Below are positions 28,496 to 36,515 of a stretch of 46,681 nucleotides of DNA, piece by piece. The notes under the pieces are model-generated. The model did no database searches and was not told where the DNA came from. It saw only the letters and a list, made by a program, of their open reading frames with translations. The translations under genes and the position numbers were made by a program. Position 1 is the first letter of the stretch. Each line of letters starts with the position of its first letter. This DNA is from JBLHKS01 sp047620505 (GTDB lineage: Bacteria; Verrucomicrobiota; Verrucomicrobiia; Verrucomicrobiales; DEV007), in contig JBLHKS010000034.1 in NCBI GenBank assembly GCA_047620505.1, positions 1 through 46,681 on the forward strand, given 5' to 3'.

Positions 28496-30829
28496 ATGAA
28501 ACCCCAATTCGCTCTCGCCGCGGCCGCTTGCCTGCTGCTGCCCCTCTTCGTGACCGCTCAGGACGACCCGCCGGCCTGGCCGATTCTCTCAGCAGCTGCT
28601 GACTCCGATCCGTTTCCAAACACCAAACCGCTCGATTGGGACGGCGACCTCGCATCGCGGATGGTCGACGGGATTGACGAGTTTCTACTGAAGGAAATCG
28701 AAGCTTCGGTTGATCGGCGCGATGCCGCTGGCAAGCCGGATCGTGACAAGTTAGCGGCGATGCTGGGAGTTTCGCGTGACGCGCGTCCTGAGAAGCCGAA
28801 TCTCGAATTCGTTGACTGGACAGCCGGGCCTCGGGCGGAAGGAAAGGGTTTTGTGGTTCGGCAAGTGCGCTGGAACGCGTTTCGCGACGTGCACGGGATC
28901 GGCCTGCTTTTTGAGCCCGAGGGCGAGGCGGTGGCGAACGTGATCGTGATTCCAGATGCGGGGCAAACACCGGAGGAAATCGCGAAACTTCCTCCTTTCG
29001 CTGACTCCGCTTCAGCGACGAACCCAGCAGCTGCTCATCTCGCAAACCTGGGTTGCCGGGTTCTCGTGCCGATGCTGATCAGCCGCGATGATCACGAAAA
29101 ATTCAGCATGTCGAACCGCGAATGGGTTCATCGATCGGCATACATGTTAGGGAGGACGCTGGTCGGTTACGAAGTTCAAAAAGTGTTGGCCGGGGTCGAC
29201 TGCCTTCTGGAGTTGCGAGGCGATTCGAAAAGCGAGATCGCGGTTGTCGGCTGGGGCGAAGGTGGTCGGATCGCGCTCTACGCGGCGGCATTGGACGAGC
29301 GGATCAGTTCGACTTGTATAAGCGGATATTTCGGAGAGCGGCAGGGCGTTTGGGACGAGCCTGCGGATCGGACGGTTTTTGGTTTATTGAACGAGTTAGG
29401 CGACGCCGAAATTGCCTCTCTGATTGCGCCTCGAGAGTTGCTGATCGAGCATACGAGCGCGCCGAACTACGTCTTTCGGCCTGACGAAAACGGAATTCCG
29501 GAGCGGCTTTCGGAACGCGGCAAGAAGGCAGGGAAACCTGGAAAATTGATCGAACCGACTGCTGAGGAGGCTCAAGCCGAGTTTGCGCGCCTCCAGAAGA
29601 TCTTGGGGGCCAAACCGGATTCTGCGAGCCTGGTCGAATCCGAACTTCCACTGGCGCACTCGACTTTGATTAGTTTTCTTGGATCTGTTCGAGCCGACGC
29701 CGGGCAGAGGGCCGACTCGATTTACACAGCAGTTCATGATGATTTTGGGCCGCATGATCCGATCGCCGATCGCCACGCCGCGCAGCTTCACGAAATCGAC
29801 GATCACAATCAGTGGGCGCTGATCGACGGGAATCGCGTTCGCGCGGAGTTGTTCAAGGATCTGAAGACGGACTCGCTCGAAAATTTCGAAGCGGACATCG
29901 AGCGCTATCGAGATCAGTTTCGCGACGAGGTTGTCGGGAAATTCGATCAGCAGCTGCTGGCGGCGAATCCGCGCTCCCGGAAATATCAGGAAGGCCCGAA
30001 GACGACCAGCTACGAAGTCGTGCTCGACGTTTTTCCCGGCGTGTTCGCCTACGGCGTCCTGACATTGCCAAAAGATCTCGACGTCGCCGGCGGCGAGAAA
30101 CGGCCGGTTGTGGTTTGCCAGCACGGACTGGAAGGCCGCCCGCAAGATGTGATCGGCGAGGAGGGCCACAAACATTACAGCGCTTTCGCGACGCGCCTGG
30201 CGGAACGCGGCTTCGTGACTTTCGCTCCGCAGAATATTTACATTTTCCACGATCGATTCCGGACGCTCCAGTTCAAAGCAAACGCCGTCGGCTGCACTTT
30301 GTTTTCCGTGATGGTTCCGCAGCACGAGCAAATCACGGGTTGGCTCGCAGAGCTGCCGTTTGTCGATCCTGACAGAATTGCCTTTTACGGTCTCAGTTAC
30401 GGTGGGAAGTCCGCGATGCGCCTCCCGCCGTTGGTCGATCGCTACTGCCTCTCGATCTGCTCGGCTGACTTCAATGAATGGGTCTGGAAAAACGCGGCGA
30501 CGGACCCCAAATCAGCTCGCTACACCTACGCAGGCAAAGGCGAGTACGAGATTTTTGAGTTCAATCTCGGCAACACATTCAACTACGCGGAAATGGCGGC
30601 TTTGATCTGCCCTCGACCGTTTATGGTCGAGCGCGGCCACTTCGACGGCGTTGCCCCGGACGAAACCGTGGCTTACGAATTCGCGAAAGTTCGCCATCTT
30701 TATCAAGCTAAGCTCGGTATCGGCGACCGCGCGGAAATCGAGTGGTTCGCCGGGCCGCATTCGATCAATGGGGTTGGAACCTACGAGTTCCTCCACAAGC
30801 ACCTGAATTGGCCGAAACCAAAGGACTAA
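28496..30829 (+). CDS. Secreted tandem alpha/beta hydrolase, N-terminal half probably inactive
   Basis: 777 residues with signal peptide MKPQFALAAAACLLLPLFVTAQ. Two hydrolase-like halves can be seen. The C-terminal one (about 500-770) has KRPVVVCQHGLEGRPQD as oxyanion region and nucleophile elbow YGLSYGGKSA with S634, and a late His in GPHSING. It resembles dienelactone-hydrolase/acetyl-xylan-esterase-like enzymes. The N-terminal one (about 100-320) has VIVIPDAG and AVVGWGEGGRIALYAAALDERIS, where the nucleophile position is E255 instead of Ser, so it is likely a structural or binding half. The product is probably a periplasmic esterase; substrate unknown. It overlaps the convergent GH75-like gene by 4 bp. 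Three palindrome copies encode SAAAD (28590), PAAAH (29026) and DQQLLAA (29948). Confidence 0.83.
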   Translation: MKPQFALAAAACLLLPLFVTAQDDPPAWPILSAAADSDPFPNTKPLDWDGDLASRMVDGIDEFLLKEIEASVDRRDAAGKPDRDKLAAMLGVSRDARPEKPNLEFVDWTAGPRAEGKGFVVRQVRWNAFRDVHGIGLLFEPEGEAVANVIVIPDAGQTPEEIAKLPPFADSASATNPAAAHLANLGCRVLVPMLISRDDHEKFSMSNREWVHRSAYMLGRTLVGYEVQKVLAGVDCLLELRGDSKSEIAVVGWGEGGRIALYAAALDERISSTCISGYFGERQGVWDEPADRTVFGLLNELGDAEIASLIAPRELLIEHTSAPNYVFRPDENGIPERLSERGKKAGKPGKLIEPTAEEAQAEFARLQKILGAKPDSASLVESELPLAHSTLISFLGSVRADAGQRADSIYTAVHDDFGPHDPIADRHAAQLHEIDDHNQWALIDGNRVRAELFKDLKTDSLENFEADIERYRDQFRDEVVGKFDQQLLAANPRSRKYQEGPKTTSYEVVLDVFPGVFAYGVLTLPKDLDVAGGEKRPVVVCQHGLEGRPQDVIGEEGHKHYSAFATRLAERGFVTFAPQNIYIFHDRFRTLQFKANAVGCTLFSVMVPQHEQITGWLAELPFVDPDRIAFYGLSYGGKSAMRLPPLVDRYCLSICSADFNEWVWKNAATDPKSARYTYAGKGEYEIFEFNLGNTFNYAEMAALICPRPFMVERGHFDGVAPDETVAYEFAKVRHLYQAKLGIGDRAEIEWFAGPHSINGVGTYEFLHKHLNWPKPKD

Positions 30830-32859
30830 CTCGTTCCCGCTGCGGCTTTGGCCTTAGCGGCCGCTTGCTTTGCGGTGGCGGCTCCGGCTTCCGCTCGCTT
30901 GAAAGCTGCCTTTGCGGCTTCCAACGCTGAAACGGCGAGATCGGTGCTTTCGGCCCTCGGTGTTTGCGGAGATTTCTTGCTGGCCGCTACGGCTTTCACG
31001 GCTGCCGCTTCGATTTCCTTTATAGCTGCTTTCGCATCAGCGGCGGCGGTTGTGGCTTCGGTCGCTGCGGCTTGAGTTTTCTCAACAGCCGCGGTAGCCG
31101 ACATCGCTGCCGTTTCCAAGTCGGCAAGATTCGCAGGCGGCTCGGTTGCGGCCTTCGCATCGGCGAGCGCTTTCGCCGCGGTGGCAGCGGCTGCCTTTGA
31201 AGCTGTGACGGCGTCTTTCGCAGTTCTGGCGAAACCATCGGCATCAGCGAGGTGTCGATTCGATGCGCCGATCATCTTTTTCGACTCCCGCACGGCACCG
31301 CGTTCAGCCACGATATCGCGCCAGTCGTAGAGCTCGAAGCCCTCACCAAGCCCACCAGCTCCGTTCAGCAGCTGCTGGCATTTTGCGTTCCACGCAGCGA
31401 GATCGGGCGGCCCCTTTTCCGCGTCCCTTGATTTCGGGAAGACAAGGTAAGTCACTTTCAGATCGCTCACAGGTCGCTGGTAAGGCGTCGACCCTTCATT
31501 GATCGTCGTCGCGACGAAGAGCGAAGCCTCGCCCATCTTCCAACTCGGTCCGGCGTCGCCACAGATCGCTGGGTAGGCTTTGTCGCCGTGAATCACGACC
31601 GCGTAGTCGCCGATCGCTGGCGCGTGTGAACCGCTGCCACCGAGCAGCGAAAGCGGCAGCACGATGAAAGGGTCCGCTTCGGCGATGAGGAAACTGCGGC
31701 CTTTCAAATCGGGGATGATCAGCTTGAGTTTGTCCCTGCGGCTTAGGAGATAGCGATTTCGATCCGCGCTGAGCCCGGGAATCGCGTATTCTTTCAGGAT
31801 CTCTTCCAGCTCTTTCTCGAAGCGCTCAAGCAACGGGTTCGGCGTCTGCGTTTTCTTCGGCCAACCCAGACTGGTCGTCGCCTGGTAGTGCGCCGACAGC
31901 GAAATGTAATCATCGACCTCCGGCATCCGATCGCCGTCCGAGCCGTCGGCGACCACGTCCATTTCACCCTGCATCAGAAGCACTTTCTGGCCGGTATCCG
32001 GATGAGTTAGATTCAGAATTGTCTCACAATCAAAATAGTTATGACGAGTTTCGACCGAGTGAAGACGAGTCACTGTGGATTTGATCCGTTTGTGCTTTTC
32101 GGCGTAGAGCTTGTCGTAGTACGGGGAAACCTGGGCCGTCTGGAGCATCGTCGCCAAGCCAGGCAACATTTCGGGAAGTTTTCCATTCAGCGTTGCGAGC
32201 TCGGTCAGGCTTTGATTCGCTTTGGGAACTTTGATTTTGAGTTTCACCTCAAATTCATAAGCCGCGTCAACCCCCCGTTCCTTGCTGGCGGTCGAGCCTT
32301 CCTGGAGATCGAGTTCGGTCCTGACATTGATGCCATTGAAAAGCTTGGCGACGTCATATTCGGTCCTCGGCAAAATCGCATTGATCGGTGCTTCCGGCCT
32401 TGGCGTAGGATTCTGGGTTTCCGTCGGCAGCCCAGCGGCTTCCAGCGCGGCGATCCGGATTTGAGCGATCTCCGATTCCAGTTTCTGGACTCTTCCCAGG
32501 GCTTCTCTCAGTTCGGCGTCTTCGATGGTTTCGCCGGCCGCTGGCGCGGCTCGTCCGCTCAACGCGGCATTCAGATTGCGCTTCAGACGCGAGGGAACGT
32601 CGGTGAAATAGACCAGAAACGGAATCGCGACGAGGCAAAGCAAAATGAGCAACAGGACTAGATTTCCCATCGCATTCGAGACAACCGATGGCTTCCCAGC
32701 CTTGGATTCAGTCGGCTCTGCCTTGGGTTCAGTCTTGGATTCAGTCGGCTTTGCCTCGGGTTCGGTCTTGGGTTTAGACGGCGCTGCCTTTTCGACAGGA
32801 GAGGACTCGGGCGGAGTTTCGCTTGGTTGGAAACTTGAAGGTATCGGTTCTTCGGCCAT
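30826..32859 (-). CDS. Membrane-anchored GH75-like chitosanase with repeat-rich ends
   Basis: 677 residues. The N-terminal 60 residues are Pro/Glu/Lys-rich with repeated TEPxAxPTESK units, then one transmembrane helix (GNLVLLLILLCLVAIPFLVYF, 65-85). A coiled-coil part (ELREALGRVQKLESEIAQIRIAALE) leads to the catalytic region: QGEMDVVADGSDGDRMPEVDDYIS (298-320) and IGDYAVVIHGDKAYPAICGDAGPSWKMGEASLFVA (417-450). D435 and E444 are nine residues apart, as in the D160/E169 pair of the Aspergillus GH75 chitosanase. Chitosanases cut beta-1,4-glucosamine polymers. The last 130 residues are Ala-rich heptad-like helix, possibly binding to the cell wall. GH75 is mostly fungal and scattered in bacteria. 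The start ATG at 32859 is divergent from the cupin gene. Palindrome at 31366-31377 encodes CQQLLN. Confidence 0.75.
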   Translation of the reverse strand: MAEEPIPSSFQPSETPPESSPVEKAAPSKPKTEPEAKPTESKTEPKAEPTESKAGKPSVVSNAMGNLVLLLILLCLVAIPFLVYFTDVPSRLKRNLNAALSGRAAPAAGETIEDAELREALGRVQKLESEIAQIRIAALEAAGLPTETQNPTPRPEAPINAILPRTEYDVAKLFNGINVRTELDLQEGSTASKERGVDAAYEFEVKLKIKVPKANQSLTELATLNGKLPEMLPGLATMLQTAQVSPYYDKLYAEKHKRIKSTVTRLHSVETRHNYFDCETILNLTHPDTGQKVLLMQGEMDVVADGSDGDRMPEVDDYISLSAHYQATTSLGWPKKTQTPNPLLERFEKELEEILKEYAIPGLSADRNRYLLSRRDKLKLIIPDLKGRSFLIAEADPFIVLPLSLLGGSGSHAPAIGDYAVVIHGDKAYPAICGDAGPSWKMGEASLFVATTINEGSTPYQRPVSDLKVTYLVFPKSRDAEKGPPDLAAWNAKCQQLLNGAGGLGEGFELYDWRDIVAERGAVRESKKMIGASNRHLADADGFARTAKDAVTASKAAAATAAKALADAKAATEPPANLADLETAAMSATAAVEKTQAAATEATTAAADAKAAIKEIEAAAVKAVAASKKSPQTPRAESTDLAVSALEAAKAAFKRAEAGAATAKQAAAKAKAAAGTS

Positions 32860-32910
32860 GATCAGATCGTTTCAAAATTGTGTCGACTCGACGCTATCGC
32901 AAGTTTCATC

Positions 32911-33264
32911 ATGATCGTTCAGCAACTCGAGAAACAATCGCCTTTCACTACTAAAGATGGCTCTACGATTCGTAGTATTCTGGACAACGCCAACGCGCCT
33001 GTCGCAAACCAGAGTCTGGCCGAAGCGACGCTTCCAACGGGCACCGCGACTGACCGACACTACCACAAACTGAGCGAGGAATTCTATTTTCTGCTCGAGG
33101 GATCCGGAACGATGGAGATCGATGGCGACGAAAAAACGGTCGGTCCCGGCGACGCGATTCTGATCCCGCCTGGAGCCTGGCACCAGATCACGGCGACTGA
33201 GCCGCTCCGGTTTCTCTGCTGCTGTGCGCCGCCGTATTCGCACGAAGATACGTATTTCGATTAG
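32911..33264 (+). CDS. Small cupin-domain protein
   Basis: 117 residues from the ATG at 32911 (an earlier ATG at 32878 adds a non-cupin extension). Cupin motif 1 is TDRHYHKLSEEFYFLLEGSG (HxH...E...G), and motif 2 is PGDAILIPPGAWHQI (P-G-D...P-x-x-x-H-x), giving three His and one Glu as metal ligands. Such proteins range from sugar isomerases to oxygenases or ligand sensors; nothing here identifies the substrate. It is divergent from the GH75-like gene (51 bp) and convergent with the DUF1080 gene (6 bp). Confidence 0.9.
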   Translation: MIVQQLEKQSPFTTKDGSTIRSILDNANAPVANQSLAEATLPTGTATDRHYHKLSEEFYFLLEGSGTMEIDGDEKTVGPGDAILIPPGAWHQITATEPLRFLCCCAPPYSHEDTYFD

Positions 33265-33270
33265 CCTGAG

Positions 33271-33903
33271 TTAGAGCTTCTTCGCTCGCAGATTGCGAAA
33301 CTTCACGAGACCACCTTTGCCGTGGTGCTGAATACCGAAGTAGCCTTCGAGCGACTGCGAATCTTCGAAATCGGCGACGAGCTTGCCATTGATGAAGGTC
33401 TTAATTTTTGGCCCTCGGCATTCGACGCGCAGCAGGTTCCATTCGGCAGGCTTGAACGCATCGGCGACGCGCTCCTTGTACTCAGCGCCCTGGTCTTTGC
33501 CTGGGTAAAGCCAGCCACCGAGGCCGATTCCGTAAACACCGCCCGGTTTGGCGAGATCGATCTCGAGTTGATAGCCCTTAGGCTTTCCGGTTTCGCCCGT
33601 GCAACGAAAGGCGAGCCCCGAGTTGAAGCCTTTCCTGGCGTCGGCGGGCGGAAGCATGACTTCGGCTTCGACGATGAAGTCGGCCAGCTTCAGGTCGCTG
33701 GTTACCCAGACGTTGACGTCCGAAACGAGGTGGAGTTCGTCGTCTACGGCTTCGAATTTGGTTACCTCAGCTCGGGGCGTCCAGCCCTTGGTGGATTCGC
33801 CGTCAAACAGCGGAATCCAGGGCGATTTGGAATCTTCGGCACAGACCGGAAGGACGAGCGCGGCGATCAGCAGCTGCTGGGTCAGGAAAATGGATTTTCT
33901 CAC
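33271..33903 (-). CDS. DUF1080 (3-keto-disaccharide hydrolase-like) secreted protein
   Basis: 210 residues: a signal peptide (MRKSIFLTQQLLIAALVLPVCA), then WIPLFDGESTKGWTP, the standard DUF1080 opening, FIVEAEVMLPPADARKGFNSGLAFRC and WNLLRVECRGPKIKTFINGKLVADFED, and YFGIQHHGKGGLVKFRNLRAKKL at the end. The fold is a concanavalin-like jelly roll; members hydrolyse 3-keto-glycosides or bind sugars, and they are very abundant in Verrucomicrobiota and Planctomycetota. It starts 6 nt after the PBP2 stop on the same strand. One palindrome copy (33868-33879) encodes TQQLL inside the hydrophobic core of the signal peptide, an odd place for two Gln. Confidence 0.9.
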   Translation of the reverse strand: MRKSIFLTQQLLIAALVLPVCAEDSKSPWIPLFDGESTKGWTPRAEVTKFEAVDDELHLVSDVNVWVTSDLKLADFIVEAEVMLPPADARKGFNSGLAFRCTGETGKPKGYQLEIDLAKPGGVYGIGLGGWLYPGKDQGAEYKERVADAFKPAEWNLLRVECRGPKIKTFINGKLVADFEDSQSLEGYFGIQHHGKGGLVKFRNLRAKKL

Positions 33904-33909
33904 AATGAT

Positions 33910-36339
33910 TTAACGGCGATTTTTATTGCGGCCACCGAGCAGGCTTTGAATCAGACCACGTCGAGGACGAGCAGGAGCCGTGGTTTCAGGTTCGTCGTAG
34001 ACTTCTTCCAAGCCAGTCTTTCGGAAAATGGATCCGGTCGGCAACGGTTCGTCGAGAATCATCCCGGCAGCAACGTGGGCGATTTCGATTTCACCGGAGG
34101 TGGCTTGAAGCTCCGCGAGCCGCTCGTCGTCGAGGAATTCGTCGAAATATTCGCCGACAATCGGGCCTGCAAGACGTCCACCGCTGACCGTTTCGCCAGG
34201 GTCGCCTTCGTAAAGCGCAGCGTAGGCATAAACCGGAAATTCTGCCGGAGCGAACCCAGCGAACCAGGCAACATTCTGGTCAAGATTCGGCTTCCACTGA
34301 CCGGTTCCGGTTTTGCCGGTCATTTTGATTCGATCATGCCGAACGCGTTGACCGGTGCCGTTGCCGGCGTTAACGACGTCGTGCATTCCGCGGTGAACGA
34401 CGGCGAGATTGTGCGGCGAGATGTTTAAATATTTATCGACGACCGGGTAACTTTCGACAATCCGGTTGGAGTAGTCCTGGAGCTGGAGCACAAGCCGGGC
34501 CTGGCGAAAATACTGTCGGTTTCCAATCGCTCCCATCATCTGGCAGACTTGGAGCGGAGTCGTCTCAACCGCGCCCTGGCCGATGGCGATGCTGGCGAGG
34601 TCGCCATTCATGATCTGCCAGCCGAAATGTTTTCGATACCATTCGTTGGACGGCATGATCCCCTTCGCTTCTTCAGGCAAGGGAACGCCGGTCTTCGCGC
34701 CAAGGCCGAGCTTCAGCCCCATCGCTGTGATGGGCACCGAGCCAGTATCGATGGCAGCCTGATAAAACCAAGTGTTGCAGGACCGAGTGATGGCTCCGAT
34801 GACGTTCATCTGGCCCTCGGGCTCTTTATTCCAGTTATGCGCGATGTGATTGCCGATCGTGAATGCTGTCGGGCAATCGTAGAGGGTGAATTCGTTGACC
34901 GATCCGGCTTCGAGCATCGCCAACGCGCAGGAAACTTTGAACGTTGATGCTGGCGGGTAAGTGGCTTGGAAGGCGCGTCCGTACATCGGCTTGGCGGGAT
35001 CGTTGACCAGCGAATTGTGCATCTCGGTGCTGACCCTGGGGATATAAACGTTCGGATCGAACCAAGGGTAGGACGCCATCACGAGGACATCGCCGGATTG
35101 AACATCCATGATGACGAAAGCACCTCGCTTGGCCTTTTCTTCAAGATGGCGCTCGGCCATGATCTGCATGTCGATATCGAGCGAGGTGACGATATTGTTC
35201 CCCGGCACAGGCGAGCGGATGATGGTTTCTTCGACGCGGTCTCCCTTTTCGTCGAAAATGATCTGGACGCGTCCCGGGCTGCCCGACAGCTCCCGATCAT
35301 ACCAGAGTTCCAACCCGCGAACGCCTTCGGCAGTCGGCCACATCATTTCGCCGTCCGGGATTTCGCCTTTTGGCCAGGGACCGCGTTTGCCGACATAACC
35401 AAGGATGTGGCTGGCCGTTTTGCCCTCCGGATAAATCCGCTGATAGGTCGGGTGAAGAATCAGGCCGGGAAACTTGGCTTCCGCGACCTTGCCGCGCTGC
35501 TCCTCGGTCAGAGGCCGATTCGTGAAAATCAGAGGAAGCCAACGCCGGCTTTTGTAGTGATCGAGAATGTCATCGTCGTCGATCTCCAAACTCCGCCCGA
35601 GAACTTCGTTCGCAGTGTCGAGGCGCTCCTTGGCGTAGGCGATAATTTCGGCGTCTTCAGCCTTTCCCATGTGCGGAAAATTCAGGCCGAGGTAGTAAAC
35701 CACGACATTTCGCGCAAGAGCACGGCCGTAGCGGTCGACGATCTGGCCTCGCGGAGCAGGAATCGAGAGATTGAGAATTCGAGCGCCTTTGACAGTCGTC
35801 GAACTGGGCGCAAATCCCGGTCCGGTGGTCTGCGGGCCCTCAGGCAGGTCTGGAAGCGGAGGCGCAATTTCGGGCGCGACTTCCGGAGTCGAGCTGGCTT
35901 TTTCCTCAGGCGGCAGAACCGCGCCAGTGACCGGCGGAAGCGCTTCGACGGGAACGCGATCCGGCTCAGTAGCGGGCGGAGTTTGCGGAGCCGTCATCGG
36001 GGGCCGCTCCGGGTATCCAGGAACCTTGGGCTGAGGGAGATTTGGAGTCGCTGGAGGCCTGGTCGTCGGACCTGCCTCTTCTGGCGGAAGGCCGGGTTGG
36101 AGCGGCTCAAAACCCGGTCGCGGTTCCGGCGGAACAGGCCGAGGGAGACCCGGCTCGGTCGGGGCAGTCGGATCGATCGGTTTTGGCTTGATCGGGTCGC
36201 CCGTGCGGAAAATCGGCGCGACCTCGGGCTCCTCCTGCTGAGCCAGCAGCTGCTGGCCGGAATTGACCGCGATCAGACCGATCACGATCGCCAATCCGGC
36301 TATAATTCCGATAGGTCTGATGTTCGAAAGAAATCCCAT
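33910..36339 (-). CDS. mrdA: Penicillin-binding protein 2 with proline-rich spacer (peptidoglycan transpeptidase)
   Basis: About 809 residues from the ATG at 36339; an open frame running up to 36645 has no signal or family features and overlaps the divergent gene. After one transmembrane helix (IRPIGIIAGLAIVIGLIAV) comes a spacer of about 150 residues rich in Pro (GDPIKPKPIDPTAPTEPGLPRPVPPEPRP...). The dimerisation/pedestal domain begins with ARILNLSIPAPRGQIVDRYGRALARNV, and the transpeptidase domain holds YPPASTFK (S465, K468), SCN (ITRSCNTWFYQ) and KTG (MTGKTGTGQW), the three catalytic motifs. PBP2 cross-links side-wall peptidoglycan with RodA for rod shape. The long spacer is absent from typical MrdA of about 630 residues. 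The palindrome at 36242-36257 (GCCAGCAGCTGCTGGC) encodes GQQLLAQQ right after the membrane helix. Confidence 0.92.
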   Translation of the reverse strand: MGFLSNIRPIGIIAGLAIVIGLIAVNSGQQLLAQQEEPEVAPIFRTGDPIKPKPIDPTAPTEPGLPRPVPPEPRPGFEPLQPGLPPEEAGPTTRPPATPNLPQPKVPGYPERPPMTAPQTPPATEPDRVPVEALPPVTGAVLPPEEKASSTPEVAPEIAPPLPDLPEGPQTTGPGFAPSSTTVKGARILNLSIPAPRGQIVDRYGRALARNVVVYYLGLNFPHMGKAEDAEIIAYAKERLDTANEVLGRSLEIDDDDILDHYKSRRWLPLIFTNRPLTEEQRGKVAEAKFPGLILHPTYQRIYPEGKTASHILGYVGKRGPWPKGEIPDGEMMWPTAEGVRGLELWYDRELSGSPGRVQIIFDEKGDRVEETIIRSPVPGNNIVTSLDIDMQIMAERHLEEKAKRGAFVIMDVQSGDVLVMASYPWFDPNVYIPRVSTEMHNSLVNDPAKPMYGRAFQATYPPASTFKVSCALAMLEAGSVNEFTLYDCPTAFTIGNHIAHNWNKEPEGQMNVIGAITRSCNTWFYQAAIDTGSVPITAMGLKLGLGAKTGVPLPEEAKGIMPSNEWYRKHFGWQIMNGDLASIAIGQGAVETTPLQVCQMMGAIGNRQYFRQARLVLQLQDYSNRIVESYPVVDKYLNISPHNLAVVHRGMHDVVNAGNGTGQRVRHDRIKMTGKTGTGQWKPNLDQNVAWFAGFAPAEFPVYAYAALYEGDPGETVSGGRLAGPIVGEYFDEFLDDERLAELQATSGEIEIAHVAAGMILDEPLPTGSIFRKTGLEEVYDEPETTAPARPRRGLIQSLLGGRNKNRR

Positions 36340-36515
36340 GAGCGGCGGGCAGTTTAGGGCTGCTTCGGAAAGCGTGCGAGTCCTTTTTGGATCGGTTGAA
36401 AGCTTTGGGCCTGGGGCGACGGGCATGGTAGATGAAAGTATGGATTCTTTTGGACGCGAAAGGAGGCTACGGGCCCGCCGAGTCATGCCTTTCTCCTGAA
36501 TCGAAAAATATCGTG

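Noticed and set aside
34966..36357. Long plus-strand frame opposite PBP2
   Set aside because: Antisense shadow of a gene with all three transpeptidase motifs; Arg-rich sequence without family resemblance.
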